Positions 49,074 to 59,650 of a DNA stretch of 64,000 nucleotides are shown piece by piece. Source of the stretch: Bryopsis sp. KO-2023 (Eukaryota > Chlorophyta > Ulvophyceae > Bryopsidales > Bryopsidaceae); NCBI GenBank assembly GCA_030272585.1, contig BSYQ01000003.1:4402001-4466000 (forward strand), read 5' to 3'. The notes beneath the pieces are model-generated. The model was not told where the DNA came from, made no database searches, and was given only the letters and a program-made list of their open reading frames with translations. The position numbers and the translations under genes are program-made. Each line of letters begins with the position of its first letter. The stretch's first letter is position 1.

Positions 49074-52000
49074 TCAACGATGCCATCCATATTTTCCCAA
49101 CACTCCAAGAGTCGCGTCCAATGCCGAACCCTCCCTCAAAACTTTCACGATCGGTTTGTGCGTGATGTCGATCACGGTGGAGCCCCCCTCCAACCCAGAA
49201 ATTAACCCCCCATCATAAACAGCTGAGCAACGATTCCAGATTTCCTTGAAATCCGAGACTCGGACGCTGGATGGCTCTCCGCTACGGTTGGCGCTGGTCA
49301 ATGCCAGGGCACCTCCAAACCCTCGACACACTTCTCGAATAAAGTCGTATGCTGGAACCCTCACACCTGGTTATTTCAACCAAACCAATCCCCCAAACTA
49401 ACTAACTAAATAAATAATTAAATAAATAAATAAATAAACAGCAAAAATAAAATTTTATAGAACAGCATGATACAATACATGGAATAGATCCAGTTGCCTT
49501 AGGCATTATTTAGGGCTGGGGATGGATGCAAAAAAAATCTTCTTGACATATTTCAATAGTTACATTTCATATTTCAAACATGATCCATACAATGTATTGC
49601 AATACACAGTGGGCGGCAGCACCAGTTCACTGACCTCACACCCCCCCCCTCTTTCGCACACAAACCAAAAAAAAGGGTGAGAAGATCTCAACTTACCTAC
49701 TGTAGATATCCCTGGATTGAGCCTGTCAGACAGAGGTGCATCGCTCTTCCTTTCCAATACCAAGGTCACTGGCCCCGGCAGCAGCTCCTCCACCAGACCT
49801 TCGGGCAAGTGGTCGACCACACAATATTTCTCGACATCCCCAGCATCTGCCACACAAATCGCCAGCGGGACATTGAACGACCGGCCTTTGATGCTGTAAA
49901 CGTTTTCTATGGCTGTGGAATCGTTTGCATCCACTGCCAAGCCGTAGAGAGTGTCCGTTGGAACGGCAATCACCGAAGAGTTTTTTACCAGCGAAACTGC
50001 TGAGGGGATGCTGGATGCTGTGGCATGCACAGGTTCTCTGGACTTCCAACACAGATCCACCACGACCTGACATGAAAACAAAAAAAATGAGCGAATTCGG
50101 ATTAAAAATGGCGATAAATGGCATCCTCGTCGATGGAAAGGTTAGCCCCTAGTCGAGGTTTCCAGTGCCCATTTGCAGAAAATCAGTTCGTTATCTTCTT
50201 GGCCAAAAATAGAGTGATTTGAAAGGTTTGTGCTATGTCGGTTGACCGCGTGGATTTTTGGTTTTTTTTGAGAAACTGGTGGTTTTGGCCTCACTGAAAG
50301 GTGGTCCGAGGGGAAGATTTCAGAGGGGACCGGTCCACCCAGGTCTTCTTCAGTCGGCATCGGAATCACCCTTTTCACCGAGAATTCGTCAGGTCGAAAC
50401 CAAATGTAGTCCAGTGTGGCTTTAAATAGCTCCGTGTAATTCGTGTAAGGTGTGTCCAAAGCTGCACAAGCAATCAAAAGATGTTTCAAGAAAAATCTTA
50501 CGTGAAAAAACAGAGCTCATGCTCATTTTGTTGGGTGCGAAATGGTTTTGGGAAAAGGCGGGTTCCAGAACGCAAAGGGATGAACAGCGAGGCAATGCAG
50601 AAAATTCGAAATAAAAATCGAAGGTAAGAAAAGAAGGGCCTGTCATACCCAGAGCTGTTTCCATAGTAAAAGGTAACTTGAGGTTGAAACCACAAAGAGA
50701 TTCGCTGGCATCCGGTCCGTGTTGTTCGATATGACTGATCAGCCCGTTCTCCACTTCGCCCTGTTCCAAAAAAGAAAAAGCACAGAAACGAATCGTTAGG
50801 AAAAGTTTTCTGTAAGGTTTTTCTTTTTCTGCCCTTCTGCATGTGCTAAGAACCAGAAAAAAAAGGTCCAATATCTTTCATGGTCACTTTCTAGTTCGAC
50901 AGGCAGGCAGCGAAGTACAACATTTCTGTCTTCTCTGGGGAAAAAAATAAGGGGGGGGAGGGGGGGGTGATCAGGACTTCATAGATATATATATATATAT
51001 ATATTCACTGCATCAGTTGACTACCTCTTCTTTGCCCCACTTAAAAATGGAGGCTTGCTTCCAATCTGGATGAGTAGAACCCAGTCCTCCTTCCATCAAC
51101 AGCTGGAGCACCCCTACAGAACACCGACATGAAAAAACACATCTCTCAAATTCGGAAAACAGAAACGTTGTGAAGGCACCACTTGGACTGGGTTTTGACA
51201 AAACTCTAGGGATTTGATGAAACATACACATTTTGGCAAGCTCAATACAGCATGTTCAGGGGTTTCTTCCTTTGTAACGTTAGACGTGGCCGTCGCTCAC
51301 CGTGAGGTCCATCGAGAATGTGGCTGTTGAAATCTCCACAGAACATGAAGGCTGGCTTGACATCCCCGAAGACTTCTTTCAGCTTTTGGGATTGCAGCAT
51401 GTTCCGAAACGCATCCACCGTTGCGTAAGTTTGCATGATTCTGATGTGACGCGCATCAGGGTGGAAAAACAGATGAGTGTTTCCCACCACCAAAGGCCTA
51501 TCTCCTGCACATCCAAATCTTCCCAAGTCAAAGCTGACCCTGTGTTTCTAGATATTGGCTGGGGGGAAATTTTCCCAAAAGGAAAAAAAAATTCTCTCCA
51601 ACTCATAACCGTACACACCAGATTGTTTTCAGCCTGACAAAGATTTCGACCAAAATTCTGTGGGCAGAGCTCACAGACCTCGTCAAATTTTTATTTGCAA
51701 AAACTGAAACGCTCATGCACATTTCAACCACATTCTGGGATCTGGATGCATACCCTTGGTCGAGTCCACAGGCTTCAAAACCACCAACTGCGAAATGGTT
51801 CCGATGTTTTCCAAGGCTTCCCTCAAATCCGCCGAGTTTTCGAGCATCGGGGAAAAGAATTTGAGGGAATCTTGCAGAGGCAGCTCGAACAATTCTTTCA
51901 TGACGACATCCTCTTTGAAAGCGATTTCGTATCTGGAAGCGCGTACGAACATGGCAGAACCCTCTTTCACGGATCCGGCCTTGTTTGTGTACACCCCTTG

Positions 52001-55000
52001 GAATCCTAAAAAGAGCAAAAACGAAAAAACACGGATTTCAAAAAAAAATATGGATGGGAAGCACGGTCATGTGAATGGTTTGCCTGTCCGAAAATATTGA
52101 ATCAAAACAAGCCGAGAAAAGAAAAAAATTCACGACACAAACCATCTTTTTTTACCAGCTTTTTTTTTTTAGCGTTTTTCAACGTTTGTTCGGAGAAATA
52201 AACTCCCTCTCTCTCTGCCCGTGGAGATTTGATTTATTTTTTCGATTGATTATTTTTTTTTTGGGCGGGGGGATGTCGGATCATTCTCAGGGCTCCCACC
52301 TTCCACAGCCATCTGGGGTTTCAGGTAATCTTCAAAAACTCTTTTATCCACCTCTTGTAAGCATACCACATCCGCATGGAATCCCAAGATCTCGGCCAAA
52401 ATCAATTGCTTCCTGTATTCTACATCCAGAAACCTGTGAGGAAGCAGAAAAAACCCCCAAAAATCACATACATTGAATGCTTTCAGGGAAAAAAAAGGGA
52501 AAATAATCCTTCATGGGTTTTGGCAAAACAAGCAAGTCATATTTACTCCAAAAAGAATGTTTTACTGTTTCATTTGCATCCCTAACGAGAGAAAATTTCC
52601 TGTAGAAAAGAGGTGGGGGCGTCTCAACTTGGCCGGCTTCAAGAAACCCCAATATCAACGCAAAAAAAAAACAGATCTTCTGCATACGATCGCACATCTG
52701 ATTTTAGAATTTTTTTTCCCCCCTGGACCAAACCTTGTGTCGCAATATCGAAACAATTCGGTGATGGCCTTCTCGGTGGATGCATACTGATCCGCCAAGA
52801 TGTTGTAGGTTATGACCCTCAGCTCTGGAAATTGACTTTTCTTGAGCGTCAAAGGATGTCTTTCTCGACCGCATGATCGTGGAGGCCCCTCCCCCACACT
52901 GGCAGTGTCTGCAGACAAAGACTCGCCCACCCTCCTTCTCTTGTTGGGCGAATCGTCCGATCCACCATCAGCTGGAGTGCTGAGGAAAGCCCCCGGAGTG
53001 CATTCCACCCGGAGCTGATGTCCAGAATCACTCTCCTGGGGGGTGTATTTACGGTTGTAGCATTTCAAAGAAGTCCAGTCCTCGCCACCTGGAAAACGAA
53101 GTTTCTTCCTTTTTTGAGTTTCCTGGAGTTTTTTTGTTGGTTTTTTTAATTGACTCGATATCATTTGAAACATTTGAAAAGGGGGGGGGGGGGGTTAAGT
53201 GTTGATATCTCCATAGTTTTTATTTTTGTTTATGATAATTGTTAAAAACCCAAAGTGAAAGCTCCGAATTCGCAACACTTGCTGTGAATCAAATCAGGGC
53301 ATTCTGATTATCAGAATGGGAGAAAAAAAAGAGGGAGGGGGGGGGGGATGAGTCATTCATTGCACATGCATCCATGGAAACGGGTGATTTCTTCGAAACG
53401 GATGGCCAAGTCAAATAACCGTCGTTTACGATGATCATTTCTCATACCTCGTTTCTTCAACCAATGCCAAGAGCATGCATCCTCTTCAGCAAACATAGTC
53501 TGGGGGGGAAAAAACATGAAACGCCACTTCAAGAAAAAAGATAAAAAAAATTGCCATGCTGCGAGAATCGAACAAACAGCAATGACTGTTGGTTTTTCCC
53601 CTTTTTTATCCCTTTCTTTTGGCCCTGTACAAAAATGTAAAAATGTTGAGAACTTGCCTTGGATATGGGGAGGAGAGGGAAGCCCACCATCGGTCGTTCA
53701 GGTAGCAAAATCTGTAACAGGAAACAAAGATTACAATGTAAATATCATATTATTTTACACTTTGTCGAGAAGACTTGCTTTTCTTGGAAAGAGAAAAAAG
53801 ATTAGCTTTATTATCATTTACTGTTAATTGTTTTTAAAGAAAAAAAAAGTGTGATGTTCGACCGTCACATTACATGTCGTTTCTTTTTTTTTTTTTTTTT
53901 GTCAATGATGAAAGGATTGCTGAGCGGATGGCTGAGTAGCTTCCAAAAAATCTGAACATCATTTTTTTCTTTTTTCCTTGACGTTCAGAAACACAAGCGG
54001 TGAGATATCAACAACTGAAAATTTCGAGCGATGATGACTACCAATTTCAAGGTGCATTGAATTTTGAATCCAAGCAGTTCTTGTCAAGGACCTTTTCGAT
54101 GGTGGGCTCGTTCAAAATAACATCATACAGCGTCGCTCCACACACTAGCACTCTTGCAGCGCACCACCCAGTCTCATTGCTGATGCTCAAATCCATAGGT
54201 TCGCTACATATCAACACAATTTTTTTTTTAATTCCACCAATGTCAGATGATATGTCCTTGCTTTTTTTTCCTTTCTTTCCCACAAAAAAAAATTGAAACT
54301 AATCTACATCTGAAATCTATTTGAGGATGGAATCAATCGTATCAACACAAAGAAAATTTAGGAGCTTGCAGACAATTATAAAAAATAAAAAAAAATAAAG
54401 GGGCTCCCCCCTTTGCACTGCCAAAAATGTGCAAGAGGGGGTTTCATGCAAGAAAACAAAATAAAACACGATTCCGCGCAGATTTAAAGGGAAAATAAAA
54501 AGAAAAAAAATATGTGTATATTCCATGAGCTTTCTTGCAACCCTTATGCTCTTTTTGGATGCTTTTTTTTAATGTGTTCTTTGTTTTTATCTTACCCATC
54601 AGTCGAATTGGAATCGTACAGAGCTACGAAAATATCTTCCGGTGGAGGGGGAAAGCGGTCCGTTTCATTTTTGTCATTCTTTTTCTTCTTCTTCTTTGCT
54701 GCACACAATCAATCTCAACCAACAGCATCTTATCCTTTTCTTTTCTTTTAATTTCATTCGTTTGGTTTGTCTCATTCCACAGGACCCCCCCCCCATAATT
54801 ACTGAATTATCAACCTGCGAAAAAAAAAACAGCTGTTCTTTTTTTTCTGTGTTAGTTTATAAATATCACCTGGCTTTGGCTGAAGTCCGACTTTGATTCT
54901 ACCGATCGACTTCTCGAGTGCCTCTTCCTTCATCCTGAAACATGAAAAAAAAATTCAAAAAACTGCAATTGCACAAAATCTGAAATATTTTTTTTGTGAA

Positions 55001-55354
55001 AATGTATCCATCTGGAGCGAGAATCGGAGGAGCTCCTGCTGTGCTTTCACCTGTTCAATCGCTTCACCTTGCCCGCTAGCTTCAATGTGATTATGACATT
55101 TTCCTCATCTGGATGGCATCTGACTGATGCCTGGAAAACCCACCAAAAACAGATTAAGAAGTTGAAAAAAACCAAAAAAAATCTCTTTAAAAAAACCTCC
55201 CCACAACCAACAAAGAAGAGTGTTGATGCACCGCCGGCCGGCCGACCTTTTCCCTCGATTCCTGCGCTGCTGAAGTGGACATGACGCCCAGTCTCGATCT
55301 GCTCCTCCCTTGCGCGATTCGACCAGCGAAAGCTCTAGCAGATCGCAGCAACAT
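49074..55354 (-). CDS. PDE12-YRDC: PDE12-type 2',5'-phosphodiesterase/deadenylase fused to YRDC threonylcarbamoyl-AMP synthase
   Basis: Sixteen exons (55354-55247, 55130-55051, 54934-54870, 54635-54596, 54203-54092, 53711-53658, 53499-53448, 53088-52734, 52433-52300, 52005-51754, 51504-51301, 51113-51025, 50760-50649, 50461-50295, 50066-49697, 49366-49074) give 828 residues. The leader MLLRSARAFAGRIAQGRSRS is a typical mitochondrial presequence. Residues about 37-255 match the PDE12 N-terminal domain (SVRCHPDEENV, MVGFPLLP, KYTPQESDSG). The nuclease core has ITYNILAD, CLQEVD, NTHLFFHPDARHIR, FCGDFNS, LDYIWF and FPSDHLS, all catalytic blocks. VVVDLCWK then closes the nuclease fold and the same exon continues into YrdC: PTDTLYGL at about 644, SIKGR at about 666, ALTSANRSG at about 757. 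Both enzymes look active. One intron starts with GC (at 53657). Confidence 0.88.
49398..49439. repeat. (AAAT/AACT)n microsatellite in the last intron of PDE12-YRDC
   Basis: Tetranucleotide AACT then AAAT repeats inside the 49367-49696 intron. Confidence 0.8.
50983..51004. repeat. (AT)n microsatellite in a PDE12-YRDC intron
   Basis: An alternating AT run shortly downstream, in transcript sense, of exon 51113-51025. Confidence 0.85.
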
Positions 55355-55613
55355 TGGCTAAAGAAGCGCTGCTGCCTTCTTGGTGGGTTGCGGATGGCTT
55401 CCCGCCGATGCGGCTGCTGTCCGACCGAAGTAGAATTCCTAAGTTGAGTCATTGCAGCCCGGAAGTGTGAGAATGAACATTATGCATGCATGCGTGAACC
55501 AACCCTATTTGGTGGTTGCTATGCCATCCCATGATTAAATTTTTTTATGGAAAAAACTGGCTCGAAGTACCCACCCCAACACAACCACACAGACACTCCA
55601 AGAAATCATTCAT

Positions 55614-57947
55614 TCAACCTTTAAAAAACTGTCCCATATGTTCGAAAATCAAATATGCCTTTGTCCGAAAGAGATTACCCCCTATACAAAATCCGCATTC
55701 ATTTCCCTGTAACTCTCTTTTCCCCGTGCAGGACTTAAACAAAAAACTGCACAAAATACCAAAGGGTGCTGCCGAAGCTGCCAAGTCCAAATAACGCCAG
55801 ATTGCGTTAGAGCGGGCAGACCATCCACCCCAAATGCGCAGCTTCCAAACGGGAACGCCGGAATGGAGAGCCGCTGTAGCGCCACCACGACGCAGAGAGT
55901 GCGAAGTCCAGTCGCCTGGGGGCAGCATAGGTTGGTAGAACTCACAGAAGGCTTGAAACCGGGTGCGAATGGAGGCACCGGTGGTGGGGGGAGGGTCATC
56001 AGGTAACTGCCAAATGTAGGAAGACTCCGTGCCAGCAGCGATCCAGGCTTCGCGACGCCGGGAAAAATAGAGCAGGTATAGGTCCAAGAGAAAGGAGGGG
56101 AGATCCCTGAGGGTGCGCAGGCGCAACCGCTGCGAACTTTGGGAGCCGACGCCCTTGGTATAGCGCTCTCGAAAAAAGAGTGCGTTGTCGGCCAGCAGAA
56201 CCTCCAGGTCTCCTTCCAAAACCCCGGCGCCGCTGCAGGATCGAGAGAAAAACAAGTAGAGGGTGGTCACGAGTAAGACGTCACGAAAAGGCGCCAATGC
56301 CAGCTCGGGCGTCACAGTCGCCAAAATGCGTTCCAAAACGCGAGGCGAAAACGCCTGAATGGCGTCGTCTCGTGGCCTCTCCTTGCCCCAACCACTTAGC
56401 ACGCCGTTGATCATGCTGGTAAAAGTCAAAAGCTCCCAACCGAGAAGTTTCATCACACTTGCAATTCCAGAAAGGTAAGTGGTGGCGGTCGTCACAACCA
56501 CTGAGCCGGAGGCCTTCATGGCATGGACGTAAGCCAGCAAGGTAGACTCATCGGGAGGAAAAGCTTCGAATAGTTCGCCAAGACAAAACAATAAAAACCG
56601 AGAAAACTGGGGTCGCAACCCTTTCTGTGTGCTTGGCGCTAACGCATTCAACCGTTGCTGCAACAAAGCCAAACCTCTCTCCTCGCCCAGCGTAGCCAAC
56701 TGTTGTGACCAAAACTCCGAATAGTCGTTCAGCACCAAACGGGTGATCCACTCTCCGTCTGATAAACACTCCAGCGCCAACTTGAGGCGTTCGGCGGTAC
56801 GGTCCCTCCGAAACGTCCTGGAATGATCGTGCTCGCGCTCGGAGGAAAAGTCACTATCCTCTTGGCCGACGCTGCTATCCGTTGGAACCACGCGCGGTGT
56901 CCCCAATGGGGAACTAGGCACAAGGCTGGCAGGCGATGTCGGAGTAGAAACTCGATAGTCGTCGGTAACTCCGAAAGCGGGGGGAACACCCAGTTGCGTT
57001 CCGTCCGCCAGCTCGCAATGGGATGACGTAAGCAGTCTCCCCCCTCTGTGCCCGACTCCTCCTGTAATGAGTGGTACCGTCCGAGTTGACGAGTCCCCAA
57101 GGATGCGTACCGGTCGCACGTGCAGTGGTACTGACGTTGGATAGTCGTGAATAATGACGGGTGTAGTCTGTACTCCTCGGCTGACGTGAGTCGGGACAGT
57201 ATGTCGGGCATATGGTTGTCCTTGGACGGTATCCACTTGAGCTCCATGTCGATCCCCAATGAATCCAGCAGGCGATACACGTGACTGTACGTGCGATGTA
57301 ACGCGCTGGAACGGGAATTCTGCCGACTCAGTACCCAGCGGGTGACCAAACTGTCTGTCACCAGAGTGATGCGTTGATTGCGCAGCTCCGATTTGAAATA
57401 ATCGACGGCTTTGCGCACCGCCGTAATCTCCAGGCCGTTGATGTGCTCCTTCTCCGTGTGTTGCCAGAAACCCGCGGCGAGTGCTGGAACTCTCTGTCCA
57501 GGGGTTTCCAACTTCGCTCCCCACCCCGTTGTACTGGCGTCGACGCTCAAAGTGTGCGTCGGAAGTGGTGGCCAAAGCGCCATGGATACTGTGTCGGGAT
57601 CCAGCTTCTGCCAATGGCGGAGCTCCGCCAAAGCTGGCCGCGACACCTGAACTCGACTGCTCCAAGAACGCAGGCCCTGTAGACATCGATAGAGGTGGTG
57701 GAGCCAGTAGCGCGTCCCTGGAATGGCGAGGCGACAGGATTGCGCATACCCTGTGAACTGCGCGAGATCCCGAGCGGGCAAACGACGTCCCTTCTGCAGC
57801 GCTGTAACTCGAACGCGGCGAGCGAGCTTCTTGAGCTTCGCCAGCCTGTGAGGAGGCAAAATAAATAAGCACGACTCGGTATCGACAAGAAAACCGAGGT
57901 GCTGAAGTCGTCGCTGGGGATTCCAGGAAGATTTTTCTTCCTTCCAC
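55614..57947 (-). CDS. DIRS element: tyrosine recombinase frame
   Basis: The C-terminal half carries the tyrosine-recombinase signature: a first arginine region, SHSLRRG (the H-x-x-R block) and IWRYLD with the nucleophilic tyrosine. This enzyme replaces the integrase of LTR elements. The N-terminal part overlaps the RT/RNase H frame and is probably not all translated. Confidence 0.8.
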   Translation of the reverse strand: MEGRKIFLESPATTSAPRFSCRYRVVLIYFASSQAGEAQEARSPRSSYSAAEGTSFARSGSRAVHRVCAILSPRHSRDALLAPPPLSMSTGPAFLEQSSSGVAASFGGAPPLAEAGSRHSIHGALATTSDAHFERRRQYNGVGSEVGNPWTESSSTRRGFLATHGEGAHQRPGDYGGAQSRRLFQIGAAQSTHHSGDRQFGHPLGTESAEFPFQRVTSHVQSRVSPAGFIGDRHGAQVDTVQGQPYARHTVPTHVSRGVQTTPVIIHDYPTSVPLHVRPVRILGDSSTRTVPLITGGVGHRGGRLLTSSHCELADGTQLGVPPAFGVTDDYRVSTPTSPASLVPSSPLGTPRVVPTDSSVGQEDSDFSSEREHDHSRTFRRDRTAERLKLALECLSDGEWITRLVLNDYSEFWSQQLATLGEERGLALLQQRLNALAPSTQKGLRPQFSRFLLFCLGELFEAFPPDESTLLAYVHAMKASGSVVVTTATTYLSGIASVMKLLGWELLTFTSMINGVLSGWGKERPRDDAIQAFSPRVLERILATVTPELALAPFRDVLLVTTLYLFFSRSCSGAGVLEGDLEVLLADNALFFRERYTKGVGSQSSQRLRLRTLRDLPSFLLDLYLLYFSRRREAWIAAGTESSYIWQLPDDPPPTTGASIRTRFQAFCEFYQPMLPPGDWTSHSLRRGGATAALHSGVPVWKLRIWGGWSARSNAIWRYLDLAASAAPFGILCSFLFKSCTGKRELQGNECGFCIGGNLFRTKAYLIFEHMGQFFKG

Positions 57948-58747
57948 TGTAATCCCAACTGACTCATCATTCCCTTGACTAACGAACCAAAAATCTCTAA
58001 TTCAGCGGGGTCCCCATGCATCCCCATAAAATCGTCGAGATACCATGTGATTCGAACTGGATCGATCGAATTCCGATATCGATCCCAAAACTGAAAAATA
58101 AAATCATGATCCCCTTGTGATTCAAGATGGGCTACTCCTCCGGGGTTCCGTAAAAAACGAACGAACTGTTGAATTAGTTCGCAAAAAAGGAGGGGAGAGC
58201 CCCGATAACCGAAAGGAAGGGAAGTACAACGAAAAAACTCCCCTTCCATCTCAAACTCAAAAAATTGTTGATGCATGGGGTCTATACCCAAATGAAAAAA
58301 TGCATCTTTTAAATCCCATTTGATCATGTAATCATTAGGTCGGAGATGTGTAGAAAGCGACCTAAGATCCTCATATTGCACTGGATGAGGTTCGACCTGG
58401 CGATTCAACGGTCGCAAATCTATAATCAACCGCTTACCGCTAACCTCTCCGTTCTCGTTTCGTTTATCTACTAAAAAAGCATGACTGCAAATCCCACTTG
58501 CGCTAGGCGCTGCGATTTGCTGAATCGCCCCTTTTCTGAGATAATCCTCTTTTATTTTTTCCCATTCTGCGTTCTTTTCGACAGGTCTCACTCCTTTTTT
58601 CGGACGAACTGGGTCGGGCACGCCGACAAACCTGGCCTGTATTCCGTTTCTGATACGGTTGAGAACCCTTTGGCTCGTCCCCACTCTGACCCATTCCTGA
58701 TAACGAGCGCGTACCTGGAGCGAAGTCCACGCCTGGTACGGATCCAT
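56729..58747 (-). CDS. DIRS element: reverse transcriptase and RNase H frame
   Basis: 672 codons. The RT shows LIIDLRPLN, the KWDLKDAFFH block, SLPFGYRGSP and the catalytic WYLDDFMG. The RNase H part follows, with LSVDASTTGWGA and a VTDSL block. It starts at the end of the gag-like frame. Confidence 0.88.
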   Translation of the reverse strand: MDPYQAWTSLQVRARYQEWVRVGTSQRVLNRIRNGIQARFVGVPDPVRPKKGVRPVEKNAEWEKIKEDYLRKGAIQQIAAPSASGICSHAFLVDKRNENGEVSGKRLIIDLRPLNRQVEPHPVQYEDLRSLSTHLRPNDYMIKWDLKDAFFHLGIDPMHQQFFEFEMEGEFFRCTSLPFGYRGSPLLFCELIQQFVRFLRNPGGVAHLESQGDHDFIFQFWDRYRNSIDPVRITWYLDDFMGMHGDPAELEIFGSLVKGMMSQLGLQWKEEKSSWNPQRRLQHLGFLVDTESCLFILPPHRLAKLKKLARRVRVTALQKGRRLPARDLAQFTGYAQSCRLAIPGTRYWLHHLYRCLQGLRSWSSRVQVSRPALAELRHWQKLDPDTVSMALWPPLPTHTLSVDASTTGWGAKLETPGQRVPALAAGFWQHTEKEHINGLEITAVRKAVDYFKSELRNQRITLVTDSLVTRWVLSRQNSRSSALHRTYSHVYRLLDSLGIDMELKWIPSKDNHMPDILSRLTSAEEYRLHPSLFTTIQRQYHCTCDRYASLGTRQLGRYHSLQEESGTEGGDCLRHPIASWRTERNWVFPPLSELPTTIEFLLRHRLPALCLVPHWGHRAWFQRIAASAKRIVTFPPSASTIIPGRFGGTVPPNASSWRWSVYQTESGSPVWC

Positions 58748-59430
58748 TATTCCGTTTTAGTAGTTTTTTCCTTTCCTCGGTCGCGAAAGCCTCCACTGCT
58801 TCCCGATCCACTTTCGTTTCGTTTTCTTCCCTGAGGTCGCGATCCCTGAGCGCGTTGTTGTCCTAGTGACTTAGAAAGGGACTTCAGGTAATCTTCGCTC
58901 AAACTCTCGAGCGTACTGACGGTCCTAGTTCCGCTAAACTGTTTCGCCGCAAAAGAAAGGCGTATTTTTTCCTGAAGTAGTTTCCACGCCCCAGGGTGAC
59001 TGTCACCACTATCGGCTTTCAATCTCAACACTTCTAGACTTTCAACTGAGAGAACGAGAGTTCTGTAAAAACCTTGGGCGTAAGGCCCTAGAACTTGGCG
59101 CACTGCAGGCGGCGTGTGCGGACTGCAGAGGATCGTCAAAAAACCGCTGGTGAGATCAAATAGAGCCGAGACAACCGGCGACCAAGTGCGAAGCTCGCTC
59201 CCAAAGCCCCCAGGTCCGAGTTTTTCCAACAAACGATACCCTTGCACGGTCCCTTCGATAGGGAAGTAATCTCCGATCGTAGTTCCACTCGGACGGTCGA
59301 CTGGGTTAGTCGTAACGTGGGGGACTTTCTCGAGCGCGGTAACAAAAGACTGCCTTACGTAGGCTTCGTCAAAGTTTCCTAGGTCCTGGCCTAGAATATG
59401 TCGCAAAGCTTCTAGCAAAGCGTTTTCCAT
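58747..59430 (-). CDS. DIRS element: gag-like first frame
   Basis: About 227 codons of weakly conserved sequence with a basic, Gly/Ser-rich C-terminus (RPQGRKRNESGSGSSGG). It is called gag-like by position and composition only. Confidence 0.6.
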   Translation of the reverse strand: MENALLEALRHILGQDLGNFDEAYVRQSFVTALEKVPHVTTNPVDRPSGTTIGDYFPIEGTVQGYRLLEKLGPGGFGSELRTWSPVVSALFDLTSGFLTILCSPHTPPAVRQVLGPYAQGFYRTLVLSVESLEVLRLKADSGDSHPGAWKLLQEKIRLSFAAKQFSGTRTVSTLESLSEDYLKSLSKSLGQQRAQGSRPQGRKRNESGSGSSGGFRDRGKEKTTKTE

Positions 59431-59650
59431 TCGGGGGTAAAGATCTCCTTCAAGGAGCCGAGCCGTTCACGAGAGTGAAGGTCGGTTTTTGCAAAAAGCA
59501 AAAAGGTGGCGAGAACATAAGGACAACGCCTTTTAAAGCCACAAACTAGAACAAGGCGCACGCTGCCCCAAACACAAAACGCAAGCGCTGCCACAAATGC
59601 GTCAGCCGCGGCTGACTGTGCCAGCAAAACCCGCCCAGTACCGACCCAGC

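Larger units (their letters stand above)
55600..59650 (-). mobile_element. DIRS-type (tyrosine-recombinase) retrotransposon, apparently whole in its coding part
   Basis: Three long open frames on the minus strand, in the order gag-like, reverse transcriptase/RNase H, tyrosine recombinase, define a DIRS-order retroelement. The recombinase frame overlaps the end of the RT frame by more than 1 kb, an arrangement known for this order. The composition is more GC-rich than the host flanks. The outer limits are approximate because I could not identify the terminal repeats by eye. The frames read open with no obvious breaks, so the copy looks young. It lies between the starts of PDE12-YRDC and the coding end of the WDR77-like gene. 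Confidence 0.85.

Noticed and set aside
49726-50124. An alternative ATG-initiated frame (MPFIAIFNPNS...) at the start of the YrdC exon, as if YRDC were a separate gene
   Set aside because: It reads the exon in the wrong frame. The YrdC frame has no ATG before its core, and the exon begins with the last PDE12 strand in phase with the upstream exon.
53551-53600. A tRNA T-arm-like string (GTTCGATTCTC on the minus strand)
   Set aside because: No D-arm, anticodon arm or acceptor stem can be drawn within 100 nt; it is also inside an intron region of PDE12-YRDC.
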